Below are positions 25,042-34,200 of a DNA stretch of 64,000 nucleotides, in pieces. The DNA is taken from positions 1-64,000 of the forward strand of contig CAYTTQ010000005.1 in the NCBI GenBank assembly GCA_964440795.1, read 5' to 3'. Every line of letters starts with the position of its first letter. Positions within the stretch are counted from its first letter, which is position 1. Both the position numbers and the translations under genes were made by a program. Below the pieces are notes generated by a model, which saw nothing but the letters and a program-made list of their open reading frames with translations, had not been told where the DNA came from and did no database searches. The stretch is from C00003060 sp964440795 (GTDB lineage: Bacteria > Desulfobacterota > Desulfobacteria > Desulfobacterales > C00003060).

Positions 25042-25656
25042 CTATCCCTTATTCCCCACCAGGTCCATCAACCCCAGCATCAGGCCCAAACAGACAAAAG
25101 CCCCGGGCGCCTCCACCATAAACGTGAAGGGCTGGAAAGAGGGCCCGAAAAGCGGAATCACTTGGTCTGTTAAAGGAATGGAGACCGTTCCGTTGCCCAG
25201 GATTTCGCGAACAGCACCAACCGCGGTCAGCGAAAGAGTAAACCCCAGACCGATGCCGAGCCCGTCTGCGGCCGCATAGGTCACACGGTTCTTGAAGGCA
25301 AAGGCTTCGGCGCGCCCCAAAATGACACAGTTCACCACAATGAGCGGTATGAAAATGCCCAGCTGCAGAAACAAAGGATAAGCGACCGCCTGCATCACCA
25401 GCTCCACCACCACAACAAAGGTGGCGATAATAATGATAAAACAGGGCACCCGAACCTTAACCGGGATTATGGATCGCAGTATGGAGACCAGAACGTTGGA
25501 ACACAACAGTACGAAGGTGGCGGCCACCCCCATGCCGAACCCGTTGGCCACCGATTTGGTTACCGCCAAAATCGGACACAGGCCCAGCACCAGCCGGAAG
25601 GGTGGGATCTCTTCCCACAACCCCTTGGTGAATTCTTGAACAATCGTCTTGGCCAT
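25042..25656 (-). CDS. rnfE: Rnf complex subunit RnfE
   Basis: 204-residue membrane subunit homologous to RnfA and NqrD. FTKGLWEEIPPFRLVLGLCPILAVT and FIPLIVVNCVILGRAEAFA are characteristic, each with the conserved Cys of the intramembrane cluster. Lies between rnfG and rnfA in the usual order. Confidence 0.96.
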   Translation of the reverse strand: MAKTIVQEFTKGLWEEIPPFRLVLGLCPILAVTKSVANGFGMGVAATFVLLCSNVLVSILRSIIPVKVRVPCFIIIIATFVVVVELVMQAVAYPLFLQLGIFIPLIVVNCVILGRAEAFAFKNRVTYAAADGLGIGLGFTLSLTAVGAVREILGNGTVSIPLTDQVIPLFGPSFQPFTFMVEAPGAFVCLGLMLGLMDLVGNKG

Positions 25657-25667
25657 TATTTCTCCCC

Positions 25668-26249
25668 CTAGTCGGTAACGGACTTCGCCTTTTCAACGAT
25701 TTTCGGTTTCAGTCGTTCGTAGAAATCGGCGCTCTTGTTAATTCCCGTACACACACCTTTAGACGTAATGGTTGCTCCGGAAACGGCGTCCACATCATCA
25801 ACCTCGATGGGGTCTTTTAAGGAAAGCCCCTGGAAACTGTTTTTGAACGCCTGGTCGGTTTTGGCTCTGGCGCCCAAGCCGGGCGTTTCGGAGTGAGTGG
25901 TAATGCCTACCCCTACGAGTTGGTCGGTTTTGAGATCCACCCCGACCATGATGCCGATATCTCCGCCGTAACCCTTTCCAAAGGCCTCGTAGGCAACGGC
26001 CGTCGGTCTATTTTCAAACTTGCCCACAAAAAACGTCCGTTCCGTATCCCCGTCCATGAGCTTGAATCGATCCTGAATGGGATCGTTGGCTGCACCTTCC
26101 AAAATTGCTTTTATGGCCGGCCCTTTTACAAATTTAAGCTGCTGGACCTCAATCTGTTTCGCCGTCCCGGACTTAACGGCCGCCAGCAACGCGCCGGAAC
26201 ATGCGGCCAGGAGGCCGAGAACCACGATCATCCGGATGATATCACGCAT
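25668..26249 (-). CDS. rnfG: Rnf complex subunit RnfG (FMN-binding)
   Basis: One membrane helix (residues 5-25) followed by a periplasmic FMN-binding domain. The covalent FMN-threonine site is SGATITSKGV near residue 160 (SGATxTS consensus). Start ATG 26249 (MRDIIRMIVVLGLLAACSG) overlaps the rnfD end by 8 bp; a TTG at 26267 is less likely. 193 residues, normal length. Confidence 0.94.
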   Translation of the reverse strand: MRDIIRMIVVLGLLAACSGALLAAVKSGTAKQIEVQQLKFVKGPAIKAILEGAANDPIQDRFKLMDGDTERTFFVGKFENRPTAVAYEAFGKGYGGDIGIMVGVDLKTDQLVGVGITTHSETPGLGARAKTDQAFKNSFQGLSLKDPIEVDDVDAVSGATITSKGVCTGINKSADFYERLKPKIVEKAKSVTD

Positions 26250-27219
26250 TTTCAACCACCTTTCCAACCGCTTTCGGTCTAATTTTGTCGAGGAGAGGGT
26301 TGGCGAGATTCAACAACAGAATGGAAAATGGAACGCCGTCTACGTAGGCCCCCACATTACGAATCAACACGGTCATGAGGCCGGCCAGGCCGCCGAATAT
26401 CAGCATGGGAATAAGGTTGACCGGGGATGAGGAATCTTCCGGAACCAGGAAAAATGCGGCGATCAACGTATAACCGGTAAACAAGTGGAATAGGGGACCG
26501 GCGTATGCGGTGGAATCGGACAGATTAAACAGCCATGCCGTGATGAAGACACCCGCCAAGAAAGAAAGGGAGAGTTCCCACCGTACGTACCCTCTCAGGA
26601 TCAGGTATATGCCTCCGATCACCAGTCCCAGCCCGAAAGTGGACCCGACCCCGCCGATCTGCTTGCCCATAAACAAGTCACCGACACTAAAGTGGGCAAT
26701 ACCCGCCGTTCCCAGGGCCTTCAAGTCGGCAAGGGGATAGGTCATGGCAAACCCCAATTCGTAATTACGCAGGGCCGTATTGAAGTCAAAGATACTTGCA
26801 AACGAAATGACCAGCATCGCCAAGGCCAGCAAGGGGGGATTTAAGGGGTTCAGACCGAGGCCGCCGAATATTTGTTTGCCTATGATGATCGCCAAAAACG
26901 TGCCCAAAACGACAATCCACCAAGGTGCGGTCGCGGGTAACAGCATCCCGAACAAGAGGCCGGTTACCGCCGCGCTTCCGTCACCGATGGAAATACGCTT
27001 GCCGAGCAACAAGTTCATGATAAATTCCCAAATGACGGCCGACGCCGTCGCCAGGGAGATCATGCCCAGCGCCGGACTGCCATATTGGCTGATTCCCATG
27101 ATTACTGCAGGAAGTGCAGCAAGCATCATCTGCCGATGCCTGGATGAAACCGTTCTGCCGTCATGCCAGTAGGGGGCATAAGAAACAACCAGTTTTTCAC
27201 CACTTAAGTCCCTATTCAT
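26242..27219 (-). CDS. rnfD: Rnf complex subunit RnfD
   Basis: 325-residue membrane subunit related to NqrB, part of the Na+ or H+ path. About nine helices. LVVSYAPYWHDGRTVSSRHRQMMLAALPA is the family N-terminus. The FMN-threonine is probably in GGVGSTFGLGLVIGG (inferred by position). It overlaps rnfC by 8 bp and rnfG by 8 bp, showing tight translational coupling. Confidence 0.95.
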   Translation of the reverse strand: MNRDLSGEKLVVSYAPYWHDGRTVSSRHRQMMLAALPAVIMGISQYGSPALGMISLATASAVIWEFIMNLLLGKRISIGDGSAAVTGLLFGMLLPATAPWWIVVLGTFLAIIIGKQIFGGLGLNPLNPPLLALAMLVISFASIFDFNTALRNYELGFAMTYPLADLKALGTAGIAHFSVGDLFMGKQIGGVGSTFGLGLVIGGIYLILRGYVRWELSLSFLAGVFITAWLFNLSDSTAYAGPLFHLFTGYTLIAAFFLVPEDSSSPVNLIPMLIFGGLAGLMTVLIRNVGAYVDGVPFSILLLNLANPLLDKIRPKAVGKVVENA

Positions 27220-28504
27220 TTTCTGCCTCCGCGGCTTCCCTTAGGCCCAGTTCGCGCTTTGCCATCTGAATATACTGAAAAATTGGAATCCTGGACGGAC
27301 ACACATATGCACACAAGCCGCATTCAATACAACATGCCAATTCATACATATCTCTGGCATCTTCGTAAAGGCTTGCTTCCAAAAAGCGAATGAGCATGTT
27401 TACCGGTATCTTAACCGGACAGATCTTAATGCACTCTCCACAGTTGATGCAGGGATGATCCGCCAACAGCGGGCTTTCCTGCTGATCTTGTACCACCAGG
27501 CCGTCTGTTTGGGGCTCTACGGGCAGTTCGTCCGAGTAGGTAGCGTTCCCTCTCATCGGGCCACCCAAGACCAGCCGGTCGCGATCCTTGACGGTAATAC
27601 CACAGGCCCCAAGCAGTGCTCGTAAGGGAGTCCCGATCCTGACTTTCAGATTGGTGGCCTTTCCGCCTTTCCTGACAACGCTGACCATTTTAGTGACGCA
27701 CAGTCGGCCCGTGTCCACGCAGGCCCCCAAGGCGGCAACCGCTTCTGCGCTGATAAAGAACGCCCCGGCCTCCTCCGGTGTCTGACCTTCCGGTATCACG
27801 GTTCCCACAACGTCTTTCATAATCATGTGCGGTAGGCCGGACGGATACTCGACGCTCAAGGCCTTCGCCTCCGCACCGGTCGAAATCGCTTGTTGCACCA
27901 TACCCTCGGGGACAGTGAGTAAAATGCGATCCACACCCGTCATATCTTTGAGCGCCTTAACTCCTGCCTTGACGGCGTCAAGCTCGTTGTGGATGATAAT
28001 TTGATTGGCGGTCAAAAGCAAATCCTGGTCCTGGCCGCATATGACGATCATCCGTATTGAGGTGTTCGGATCGGCAAAGGTGCGGAAGGACGGGTTGCCC
28101 GGCAGATATTCAAAGAAGCGAAGGGCGGTGTCCAGTGAGGCGCCCCCCGTATATTCATCATCCCATTCGTCTTTTTCGTCAGCAGCGATGGTTATGGCGG
28201 TATACGATTGTTCAAATATGCCTCCGTAGGGATAGACTTCCCCGAAAGAACCGACATAGGGAAATAGACTGGAGATGGTCCCGGTTACGGAAGAAATGAC
28301 ATAGGTTGAGCTTTCGGCGGACTTACTCAATCTCTGGCCGGTTTTCACCTTGGCCCCGACCTCGAGATCCCCCCCCGCTTCGGGATTGTCGTCTCTCAAC
28401 AGTAGGGTCACACTCTTCGGCACTTTAAGCTCTTGAACTTCATCCGGAACCACGTTGTAGTTCAGTTTCGGCCTCATAATTCCCAGAAACGGTCTTTTTA
28501 TCAT
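27212..28504 (-). CDS. rnfC: Rnf complex subunit RnfC
   Basis: Peripheral NADH-side subunit with FMN/NADH-binding NuoF-like fold and two 4Fe-4S sites (CINCGECIKICPVKIP; CIECGLCAYVCPSRIP). Start is ATG 28504 (MIKRPFLGIMRPKLN) after AGGGGAT; 430 residues. The frame continues 95 codons upstream through the cytochrome gene on the same strand in another frame and is a shadow there. Confidence 0.95.
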   Translation of the reverse strand: MIKRPFLGIMRPKLNYNVVPDEVQELKVPKSVTLLLRDDNPEAGGDLEVGAKVKTGQRLSKSAESSTYVISSVTGTISSLFPYVGSFGEVYPYGGIFEQSYTAITIAADEKDEWDDEYTGGASLDTALRFFEYLPGNPSFRTFADPNTSIRMIVICGQDQDLLLTANQIIIHNELDAVKAGVKALKDMTGVDRILLTVPEGMVQQAISTGAEAKALSVEYPSGLPHMIMKDVVGTVIPEGQTPEEAGAFFISAEAVAALGACVDTGRLCVTKMVSVVRKGGKATNLKVRIGTPLRALLGACGITVKDRDRLVLGGPMRGNATYSDELPVEPQTDGLVVQDQQESPLLADHPCINCGECIKICPVKIPVNMLIRFLEASLYEDARDMYELACCIECGLCAYVCPSRIPIFQYIQMAKRELGLREAAEAENE

Positions 28505-28538
28505 AATACGATCCCCTGTGTTGGTATCCCTGTTGGCC

Positions 28539-28910
28539 TTAGTACTGCAAGTGGCATGTAGCGCATTCAACCGGACCGGCGCCGCTTTCTTCATGACAGC
28601 CCTGGCAATTGGTATGGAAGGCATCCGATCGGGTGGGTTCGGTGTCCGCACCATGGCAGTAAGGTCCGCCACACCCCATGCCTCCGTCATCTTGCTCGTA
28701 GTGATGACAATCCTCGCAGTAAAAGCCGTAACCATCCTCGGACAAATGGGTTTGATGATCAAACAGGACCTTACCGGCACTTGTGTCAAATACCAGTCTT
28801 ACCGGTTCATCGGGAACTTCCTGGGGAAACGATGCGTAACACACTACGCCGATAATGAGCAAGATGGCCGCCAGGCCATAAATAAACAACAGTTCCATCT
28901 TTGATGTCAT
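28539..28910 (-). CDS. Small multiheme cytochrome c at the head of the rnf operon
   Basis: 123 residues. An N-terminal membrane helix or uncleaved signal (residues 5-27) is followed by a periplasmic domain with CEDCHH, CGGPYCH, CQGCHE and CATCH. That gives three CxxCH sites and one CxxxxCH site, hence up to four hemes, with other histidines available as ligands; it resembles cytochrome c3/c7 types. Its position directly upstream of rnfC matches the cytochrome-Rnf arrangement of sulfate reducers, where it is thought to exchange electrons between the periplasmic cytochrome pool and Rnf. Confidence 0.9.
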   Translation of the reverse strand: MTSKMELLFIYGLAAILLIIGVVCYASFPQEVPDEPVRLVFDTSAGKVLFDHQTHLSEDGYGFYCEDCHHYEQDDGGMGCGGPYCHGADTEPTRSDAFHTNCQGCHEESGAGPVECATCHLQY

Positions 28911-29248
28911 TGTATCAAACGTTCCTTTCGTCGTTTGAATCCCGATTGTTCAGAAACCAGGGAAAGTACAGGTCCGTTTATCTGCCGTGGAAGGATGTGT
29001 GTGATAGAAAACCGGGCAATTCCGCTCTTTGGCAACATTATCACCCTCGGTTGCGTAGGATACATCGTCAGGAAATGGTGATGATACAAGCTTCGTAGAG
29101 TTCGTCGGCCTTATATGACAAGTAGGCACTAATGTCAAGAAGAGATTTTCCGGGAGGCGGCACCCAGACGGTTCAGCGGAAAGGCGATAATTCCGACCCG
29201 CAGGTAGGAGACCCAGTGTCGGGCGGGCGTCTTGCCCATTTGAAACCG

Positions 29249-29264
29249 TGAGGTCCGGACCTCA
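29249..29264. promoter_or_regulatory. Perfect 16-bp palindrome in the rnf upstream region
   Basis: TGAGGTCCGGACCTCA is perfectly self-complementary, with partial symmetry for three more bases each side. It lies 45 bp beyond the response-regulator stop and 339 bp upstream of the cytochrome gene. It could be an operator or the base of a terminator without a loop. The remainder of 28911-29308 shows no convincing gene or promoter. Confidence 0.5.
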
Positions 29265-29308
29265 TGGACAGCGCCCATATCGGGGCATATCCCCATCTTC
29301 CGGCTTGG

Positions 29309-29743
29309 TTAACGGGCGTTCAAGGTCTCGTTAACCACCTTGATCAGTTCAGCCGGGTCGATCGGCTTCTCGATGTAGCCGTCCGGAACCGTATACTTGG
29401 AAAGCCCCGTCGTCTCCACAAACTTCTTTTCATCCCGCATCGGCTGTTTGAACATGAAGTTTCGAAAATCAACACCTGTAACGTCCGACACACCCGTTAC
29501 GATGATGACCGGGATATCACTCAGTTCAGGATCTTTTCTCAGCTCCTGAAACATGGTAATCCCGCTTTTTTTGGGCATCATGAGATCGAGCAACACCAAG
29601 TCCGGTTTCTCTTTCCGCAACAGTTCCAGCCCCTCCGTCCCGTCCTTGGCACTCACGCTTTCATAACCGTTCTCCTCAAGAAGCGCACTGAGAAAAGTAA
29701 TGATGTCTAGCTCGTCATCCACAATCAGAATTTTCTTGGACAT
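29309..29743 (-). CDS. Single-domain response regulator
   Basis: 144 residues from ATG 29743 behind AAAGGAGG; 20 extra upstream codons are not family-like. CheY-like receiver: acidic DDE at 9-11, phospho-acceptor D53 (LVLLDLMMPKKSG), and the lysine in GYIEKPIDP. A loop of about 25 residues is inserted between the T/S strand (VIIVTGV) and that lysine. No output domain, so it probably acts through a partner protein. It is divergent from the REC-kinase gene at 30.2 kb. Confidence 0.92.
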   Translation of the reverse strand: MSKKILIVDDELDIITFLSALLEENGYESVSAKDGTEGLELLRKEKPDLVLLDLMMPKKSGITMFQELRKDPELSDIPVIIVTGVSDVTGVDFRNFMFKQPMRDEKKFVETTGLSKYTVPDGYIEKPIDPAELIKVVNETLNAR

Positions 29744-29944
29744 CCTTTTCCTCCTTTCGGTACCAACAATCGGGCACGAACCATGGTGCGTTCGCTCTCG
29801 CACCGAAAACTATTTCACAGGCTGCTTTTTGCGTCTGCGGGAAAACATTTGATCACTTGATCACTCTGTTCCAGTATGTTATGTATCCGCGTCATGCGGA
29901 AGTTTTCTATACCATTGAGAGAGTGACTGTGTCAAGGACTATGA

Positions 29945-30181
29945 GTGCCGCAGAGGAAATTGTCCCATGAACGAGTCCGGGAACCGGAAGACCTCTGCAT
30001 CGAATTGCCCCTGGGCCTTTCCGAGGTCTTCGAGGCTTTGAAACAGATCTCATCGGGAAATCCCGAACCCCGGGTATCGGAAGAATCCAACCTGGAACTC
30101 ATCTCCAAACTGAAGCACCTGGTGGCGGTGGTTTCCGACACGGGTGAGGGAATATCGACAACAAGGGGAGCCCAAAGATGA
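29945..30181 (+). CDS. Small orphan signalling domain, translationally coupled to REC-kinase
   Basis: 78 residues from GTG 29945. The central part (LSEVFEALKQISSGNPEPRVSEESN) is clearly similar to residues 38-62 of the large protein at 51514 (LTEVCDALMAISSGNPACRVSEKGD), so it is a stand-alone copy of that N-terminal domain. It ends abruptly, and its stop overlaps the next start as ATGA. It may be a real small adaptor or what is left of the N-terminus of a longer kinase. No known function. Confidence 0.5.
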   Translation: MPQRKLSHERVREPEDLCIELPLGLSEVFEALKQISSGNPEPRVSEESNLELISKLKHLVAVVSDTGEGISTTRGAQR

Positions 30182-31332
30182 AACTGCTCATCATTGACGA
30201 TGAAAAACCGGTCCTGGAAATGTTGGAACATAGCCTGATCAGTGAAGGCTATGAAGTTCTTACGGCGCAAAGCGGTCAGGAAGGACTTGAAATCTTCGCG
30301 GAGGAGTCACCCCAAATCGTCATCACGGATATCAACATGCCCGGAATAGACGGCATAGACGTGCTCAAGCGAATCAATGAGTCCGGCAGCGAAACCGAGG
30401 TCATTGTCATTACCGGCCACGGGGACATGGATTCGGCCATACGGGCGCTTCAAAACGGGGCTTCCGATTTTATTGCCAAGCCCCTGCGTGACGAAGTGCT
30501 TATGTTGTCGCTGGAAAGAGCCAAAAAAAAGCTCACCATGGCCCAACAGCTTAGGGACTATACGGAAAATTTGGAAGATAAGGTCGAAGCCTGCAGGATC
30601 GATCTGGAAGAAGCCCAGGAGGAGCTCATTCTAAATGAACGGCTTGCCACCATCGGCGAAACAGTGGCCGGCTTGGCCCATTACATCAAAAATATCCTTA
30701 CCGGTTTGCGAGGTGGCATGTACATGGTGAACGTGGGTTTGAAAAAGGACAAACCCAAAATGTTGCGCGAGGGGTGGGGAGTGGTCAGCCGAAATGTGGA
30801 ACGGGTATCCGAACTGGTTATGGACTTGTTGACATACTCCAAAGACAGAAAACCGGAGCCCACGGACTGCGATCCGAAGGAACTGGTTTCCGATGTATTA
30901 GACCTGGTAAAAGATTACGCGGCAGATCACCAGGTCGAATTGAAAACAGAACTCGATCCCTCAATTAATCACGCCCGATTGGACAAATCGGGTATCCACC
31001 GGGTTCTTCTCAATTTGGTCTCCAATGCCATCGACGCGTGCATTTTCGATCCCGACAACACCAAGGACTGGCAGGTTGAGGTACGAACCCGCATTGGCGA
31101 CGATGACGACGACACATTGGTTTTCGAGGTAAGCGACAACGGCGTGGGGATGACTCCGGAGATTCGAAAGAAGCTATTTTCCCGTTTTTTCAGTACCAAA
31201 GAAGGGCGGGGAACCGGACTGGGGTTGCTGATTACCCAGAAGATTGTTGAAGAGCATGGCGGCCAAATCGAAGTTTCTTCCACCTCCGGGAAGGGAACAA
31301 CTTTTTCCGTTCGCCTTAAGGCAGTTCTCTGA
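30178..31332 (+). CDS. Receiver-histidine kinase hybrid (REC-HisKA-HATPase)
   Basis: 384 residues. N-terminal receiver with DDE at 7-9 and phospho-acceptor D51 (IVITDINMPG), coiled linker (115-150), HisKA with H168 (GLAHYIKNILTGL) and HATPase_c with N box (LLNLVSNAIDAC), G1 (DNGVGM) and G2 (GRGTGLGL). No membrane segment: a cytosolic kinase controlled by its own receiver, typical of Desulfobacterota. Coupled to the small ORF upstream by an ATGA overlap. Confidence 0.92.
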   Translation: MKLLIIDDEKPVLEMLEHSLISEGYEVLTAQSGQEGLEIFAEESPQIVITDINMPGIDGIDVLKRINESGSETEVIVITGHGDMDSAIRALQNGASDFIAKPLRDEVLMLSLERAKKKLTMAQQLRDYTENLEDKVEACRIDLEEAQEELILNERLATIGETVAGLAHYIKNILTGLRGGMYMVNVGLKKDKPKMLREGWGVVSRNVERVSELVMDLLTYSKDRKPEPTDCDPKELVSDVLDLVKDYAADHQVELKTELDPSINHARLDKSGIHRVLLNLVSNAIDACIFDPDNTKDWQVEVRTRIGDDDDDTLVFEVSDNGVGMTPEIRKKLFSRFFSTKEGRGTGLGLLITQKIVEEHGGQIEVSSTSGKGTTFSVRLKAVL

Positions 31333-31393
31333 TCGGCTTCAGCCCTCTTTGGATGAAAAACGGGTATATTTCATCTTGCGGAAAAAGATCCGT

Positions 31394-31879
31394 CTACATC
31401 CCCAATAGCGTGCCGATTTCCGGATGCTTGCCGATTACTTTCAAGAATTGGGCCGTTCTGCGTTCCAGACGATTTTCCAAGATCCGTGCCGCCTTCTTCA
31501 TGACCATATATCCCGTTTCTCGTTCCCGACCGAGAAATGCCGTCAGTTCCTGTCCGGAAAAAACGAACACTTCACTTGGCTCCGAGCAGACCGCGTAGGA
31601 GCTATGGGGCGCATTCGGCAAAAACAGGGCCGACCATCCAAAGGAATATCCCGGTTTGATGGCGCCTACGGAGATGATGAAGTTCGGAGCAAGCTCTGAC
31701 TCCAGCAATACTTTCCCCCGCTTTAGAGAGTAGAAGTTATCGGCCTCCATGCCGGGCTCGTAAATGATCTGCCGTTCTTCCATGGATTGTTCTTCCACCA
31801 GCGGAAGCAGCCGCTCCAGAAAATCGTCCGGCAAATCTTCAAACAGAATCACTTCTTTTAAGTTTTGTACAGAAGCCAT
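31394..31879 (-). CDS. Cyclic-nucleotide-binding-domain protein
   Basis: 161 residues from ATG 31879 after AAGGAGAG. A CRP-like effector domain spans about 15-120 (LFEDLPDDFLERLLPLVEEQSMEERQIIYEPG). There is no helix-turn-helix DNA-binding domain; the C-terminal helix (KKAARILENRLERRTAQFLKVI) may dimerise. It closes the antiporter operon region, 125 bp beyond the last antiporter gene, and may be part of its transcript. The ligand is unknown. Confidence 0.8.
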   Translation of the reverse strand: MASVQNLKEVILFEDLPDDFLERLLPLVEEQSMEERQIIYEPGMEADNFYSLKRGKVLLESELAPNFIISVGAIKPGYSFGWSALFLPNAPHSSYAVCSEPSEVFVFSGQELTAFLGRERETGYMVMKKAARILENRLERRTAQFLKVIGKHPEIGTLLGM

Positions 31880-32004
31880 ATATCTTTGTCTCTCCTTCCG
31901 TACCGATCCTGAAACCGTTTCAGCACCGTGCGCCGATCTGTCCAATCGGCTGTTAACCGAGGAGGTCTTCCTCCCATGCTCATGGCCTTTTTTCCATATC
32001 CATA

Positions 32005-33780
32005 TCACATCAAGAGGAAAACCAACACCAGAAAAATCGTGGCCACTGCCGCGCTGATGCCCACGGGCGCCGTACCCGTTTCCAGGGCCGCTCGCGTCCT
32101 GGCGATCTTGCGCTGCAACGCCTCGCCTTTTGTCCCGACGGCGGACCAGAGCGGAACCAAGGTTCCCAACGTTAAAATCTCGGGCAACCGCCTGGAAAGT
32201 CGACCCAGGACCCTAGGCACCCCCCGGGCGAAAAGGCGGTCTGACACACCGTTGATGCCGTTAAATACCTTGTCCGCTGCGTAATAGAATAGACGGCCAC
32301 CCATCCGGTAAAACCGGTCCACATCCAGGTTCACACACCGCTTCTCCGGCGGATAGACGCCCGCAAGCATCAGAAGAACAAAGGCCGCCGCCGCAAACAG
32401 AAGAAGTTGGGCCATCCCCACTACGTGGGCGCCGGTGTAAGGGGCGAAATCCACCACCGGATAAGGCAACAGGTCATACAGCGGATAGGGATAAAGACCG
32501 ATGGCAATGCACAAAAAGGCGGCGATCCCCATGGCAAAACGCATGTTGAGCGGTGCCTCTTTGGGCCGCATTCCGGAGTCGTGCCCGAAGAAGGCGAAAT
32601 AGGGGACCTTGATACCGGCGTGCTCCAGCACCCCAACGGAGGCGAACATCAACAGAAACCAGACCACCACCATGTGATGATTGCCCACCGCCGTTATGGT
32701 CATCGACTTGGTGACGAATCCGCTCAGCAAGGGAAACCCGGATATGGATGCCGCAGCGATGATACAGCATGTCGCCGTGAAAGGCATCGTTCGGTACAGT
32801 CCGCCCAGAGCGGTGCAATTGATCTTGCCGGTTCGGTGGAGGACCGCCCCCATGGACATGAACAACAGGGCCTTGTAGATACAGTGGGCAAAGACGTGAG
32901 ATACGGCACCGTTGATGGCCATCTGTGTGCCGACGCCGATGCCGCACACCATATAACCGACCTGGTTGATCAGGCTGTAACTCAATACCCGTCGCAAGTT
33001 GTTTTCGATAACGGCAAAAAAGACCGGAAACACGGTCATGATGGCGCCTATCCAAATCAGGATTTCCGTGCCGGCAAACCCTCTGGCCAAGGTATAGACG
33101 GCTGTCTTGGTCGTATAAACGCTCAAAAAAACCGTTCCCGTGGGAGTGGCTTCAGGATAGGCGTCAGGGAGCCACGCATGGAAAATCGGCCAAGCCGAGT
33201 TTATCCCGAAGCCCAGGAAGATCAATAGGGACGACGTCCCGTTCAACCCGATATGTCCAAATTCGATACTCCCCGTTTCTTTCAGGTGCAGCACGATTCC
33301 CGCCAAGAGCACCAGCCCGCCCACGGCGTGAACCAAAACGTAGCGATATCCCGCCCGGGTGGACTGAGTCGTCCGGCGGGACCAGATAAGAATGGCCGAA
33401 CCGACGGTGAGCATCTCCCAGAAGAGAAACAGTGAAAGGAGATCTCCTGCGAAAACGACACCCAGGGCGCTTCCCGAATAGATGAGCCCCGCCACGTGTT
33501 GCAGGTCGTCTTTGACATGCAGGGCATAGAGTAAGGAGGTAAAAGCGATGATATGGTAGACATATCCAAAGAGGAGGCTCATCTTGTCCATTCTGCCGAA
33601 GACGATATCCTGGCCAAAGGCGGAAACGACGAAATGTGTGCCCTCGGGGATATGGATCAGGTTGAGGAAACCGATCACCGGCACAAGCAACATGAAGGCG
33701 CTTTTCCACTTGCCTTTGATCAGCGGAACCAGCAGGCCCCCGACAATGAATATGGCCGCCGGCGGTACGGTGCTAATCAT
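32005..33780 (-). CDS. MrpD/NuoL-type proton-translocating antiporter subunit (third copy)
   Basis: 591 residues from ATG 33780 after GAGAGG. About 14 helices form a Proton_antipo_M core: LLSLFLFWEMLTVGSAILIW, the lysine/histidine-bearing HAWLPDAYPEATPTGTVFLS and SLINQVGYMVCG, with an extended C-terminus that recalls NuoL-type subunits. One of three MrpD-like proteins here; it is the most diverged from the other two. The start overlaps the 86-residue gene by 8 bp. Confidence 0.9.
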   Translation of the reverse strand: MISTVPPAAIFIVGGLLVPLIKGKWKSAFMLLVPVIGFLNLIHIPEGTHFVVSAFGQDIVFGRMDKMSLLFGYVYHIIAFTSLLYALHVKDDLQHVAGLIYSGSALGVVFAGDLLSLFLFWEMLTVGSAILIWSRRTTQSTRAGYRYVLVHAVGGLVLLAGIVLHLKETGSIEFGHIGLNGTSSLLIFLGFGINSAWPIFHAWLPDAYPEATPTGTVFLSVYTTKTAVYTLARGFAGTEILIWIGAIMTVFPVFFAVIENNLRRVLSYSLINQVGYMVCGIGVGTQMAINGAVSHVFAHCIYKALLFMSMGAVLHRTGKINCTALGGLYRTMPFTATCCIIAAASISGFPLLSGFVTKSMTITAVGNHHMVVVWFLLMFASVGVLEHAGIKVPYFAFFGHDSGMRPKEAPLNMRFAMGIAAFLCIAIGLYPYPLYDLLPYPVVDFAPYTGAHVVGMAQLLLFAAAAFVLLMLAGVYPPEKRCVNLDVDRFYRMGGRLFYYAADKVFNGINGVSDRLFARGVPRVLGRLSRRLPEILTLGTLVPLWSAVGTKGEALQRKIARTRAALETGTAPVGISAAVATIFLVLVFLLM

Positions 33781-34033
33781 AGTAATCCTCTCGTCTCTCA
33801 ACTATCGGCCGCAGAATGTATTTGGCCACCACCACCACGAATACGAAGGCGACAAAACCAAAAACCGCATAAAACTCGGGCCAGTTCTCCCACGGGAAAT
33901 GGGCGTGCTTGTGAATCACAAAATCGGCGATCAACAAGAGGGCGAGCACGGCCAAACAACATCCCATGATGATCTTCACGTTCCTCGGGTTGTCGAAAAA
34001 ATAACCCTTTTCTTCAGATGTGTGCTGTGCCAT
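33773..34033 (-). CDS. Small two-helix membrane protein in antiporter operon
   Basis: 86 residues: cytosolic start, helix 1 (about 20-38, IIMGCCLAVLALLLIADFVI), a His-rich turn (HKHAHFPWENWPEF) and helix 2 (about 54-74). No family recognised. It overlaps the downstream antiporter gene by 8 bp, so it is very likely expressed and probably a subunit or assembly factor. Confidence 0.75.
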   Translation of the reverse strand: MAQHTSEEKGYFFDNPRNVKIIMGCCLAVLALLLIADFVIHKHAHFPWENWPEFYAVFGFVAFVFVVVVAKYILRPIVERREDYYD

Positions 34034-34053
34034 GCCCAGGTCTCCCGCTTCGC

Positions 34054-34200
34054 CTACAGGGTGGCGGCAAAGATCACCGCCAGGTATACGGCCCCGATGG
34101 CGGTTACCACAAAAAGGATCTTCTTGAAAGGCGGTACACCGTCATGCTGGAGTACCATTTTTCCTTCTATTTCATCACTTCTTTCGATCGTCATCGTCAT
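34054..34200 (-). CDS. Small single-helix membrane protein in antiporter operon
   Basis: 48 residues from ATG 34200, whose first bases overlap the stop of the upstream gene (ATGA). A charged start (TIERSDEIEGKMVLQHDG) is followed by one C-terminal helix (KKILFVVTAIGAVYLAVIFA). Too short for confident family assignment. The coupling and the tail-anchored form argue for a real accessory subunit. Confidence 0.65.
   Translation of the reverse strand: MTMTIERSDEIEGKMVLQHDGVPPFKKILFVVTAIGAVYLAVIFAATL

Noticed and set aside
28505..28789. Longer RnfC start at 28789
   Set aside because: Residues upstream of ATG 28504 overlap the cytochrome gene and do not resemble RnfC.
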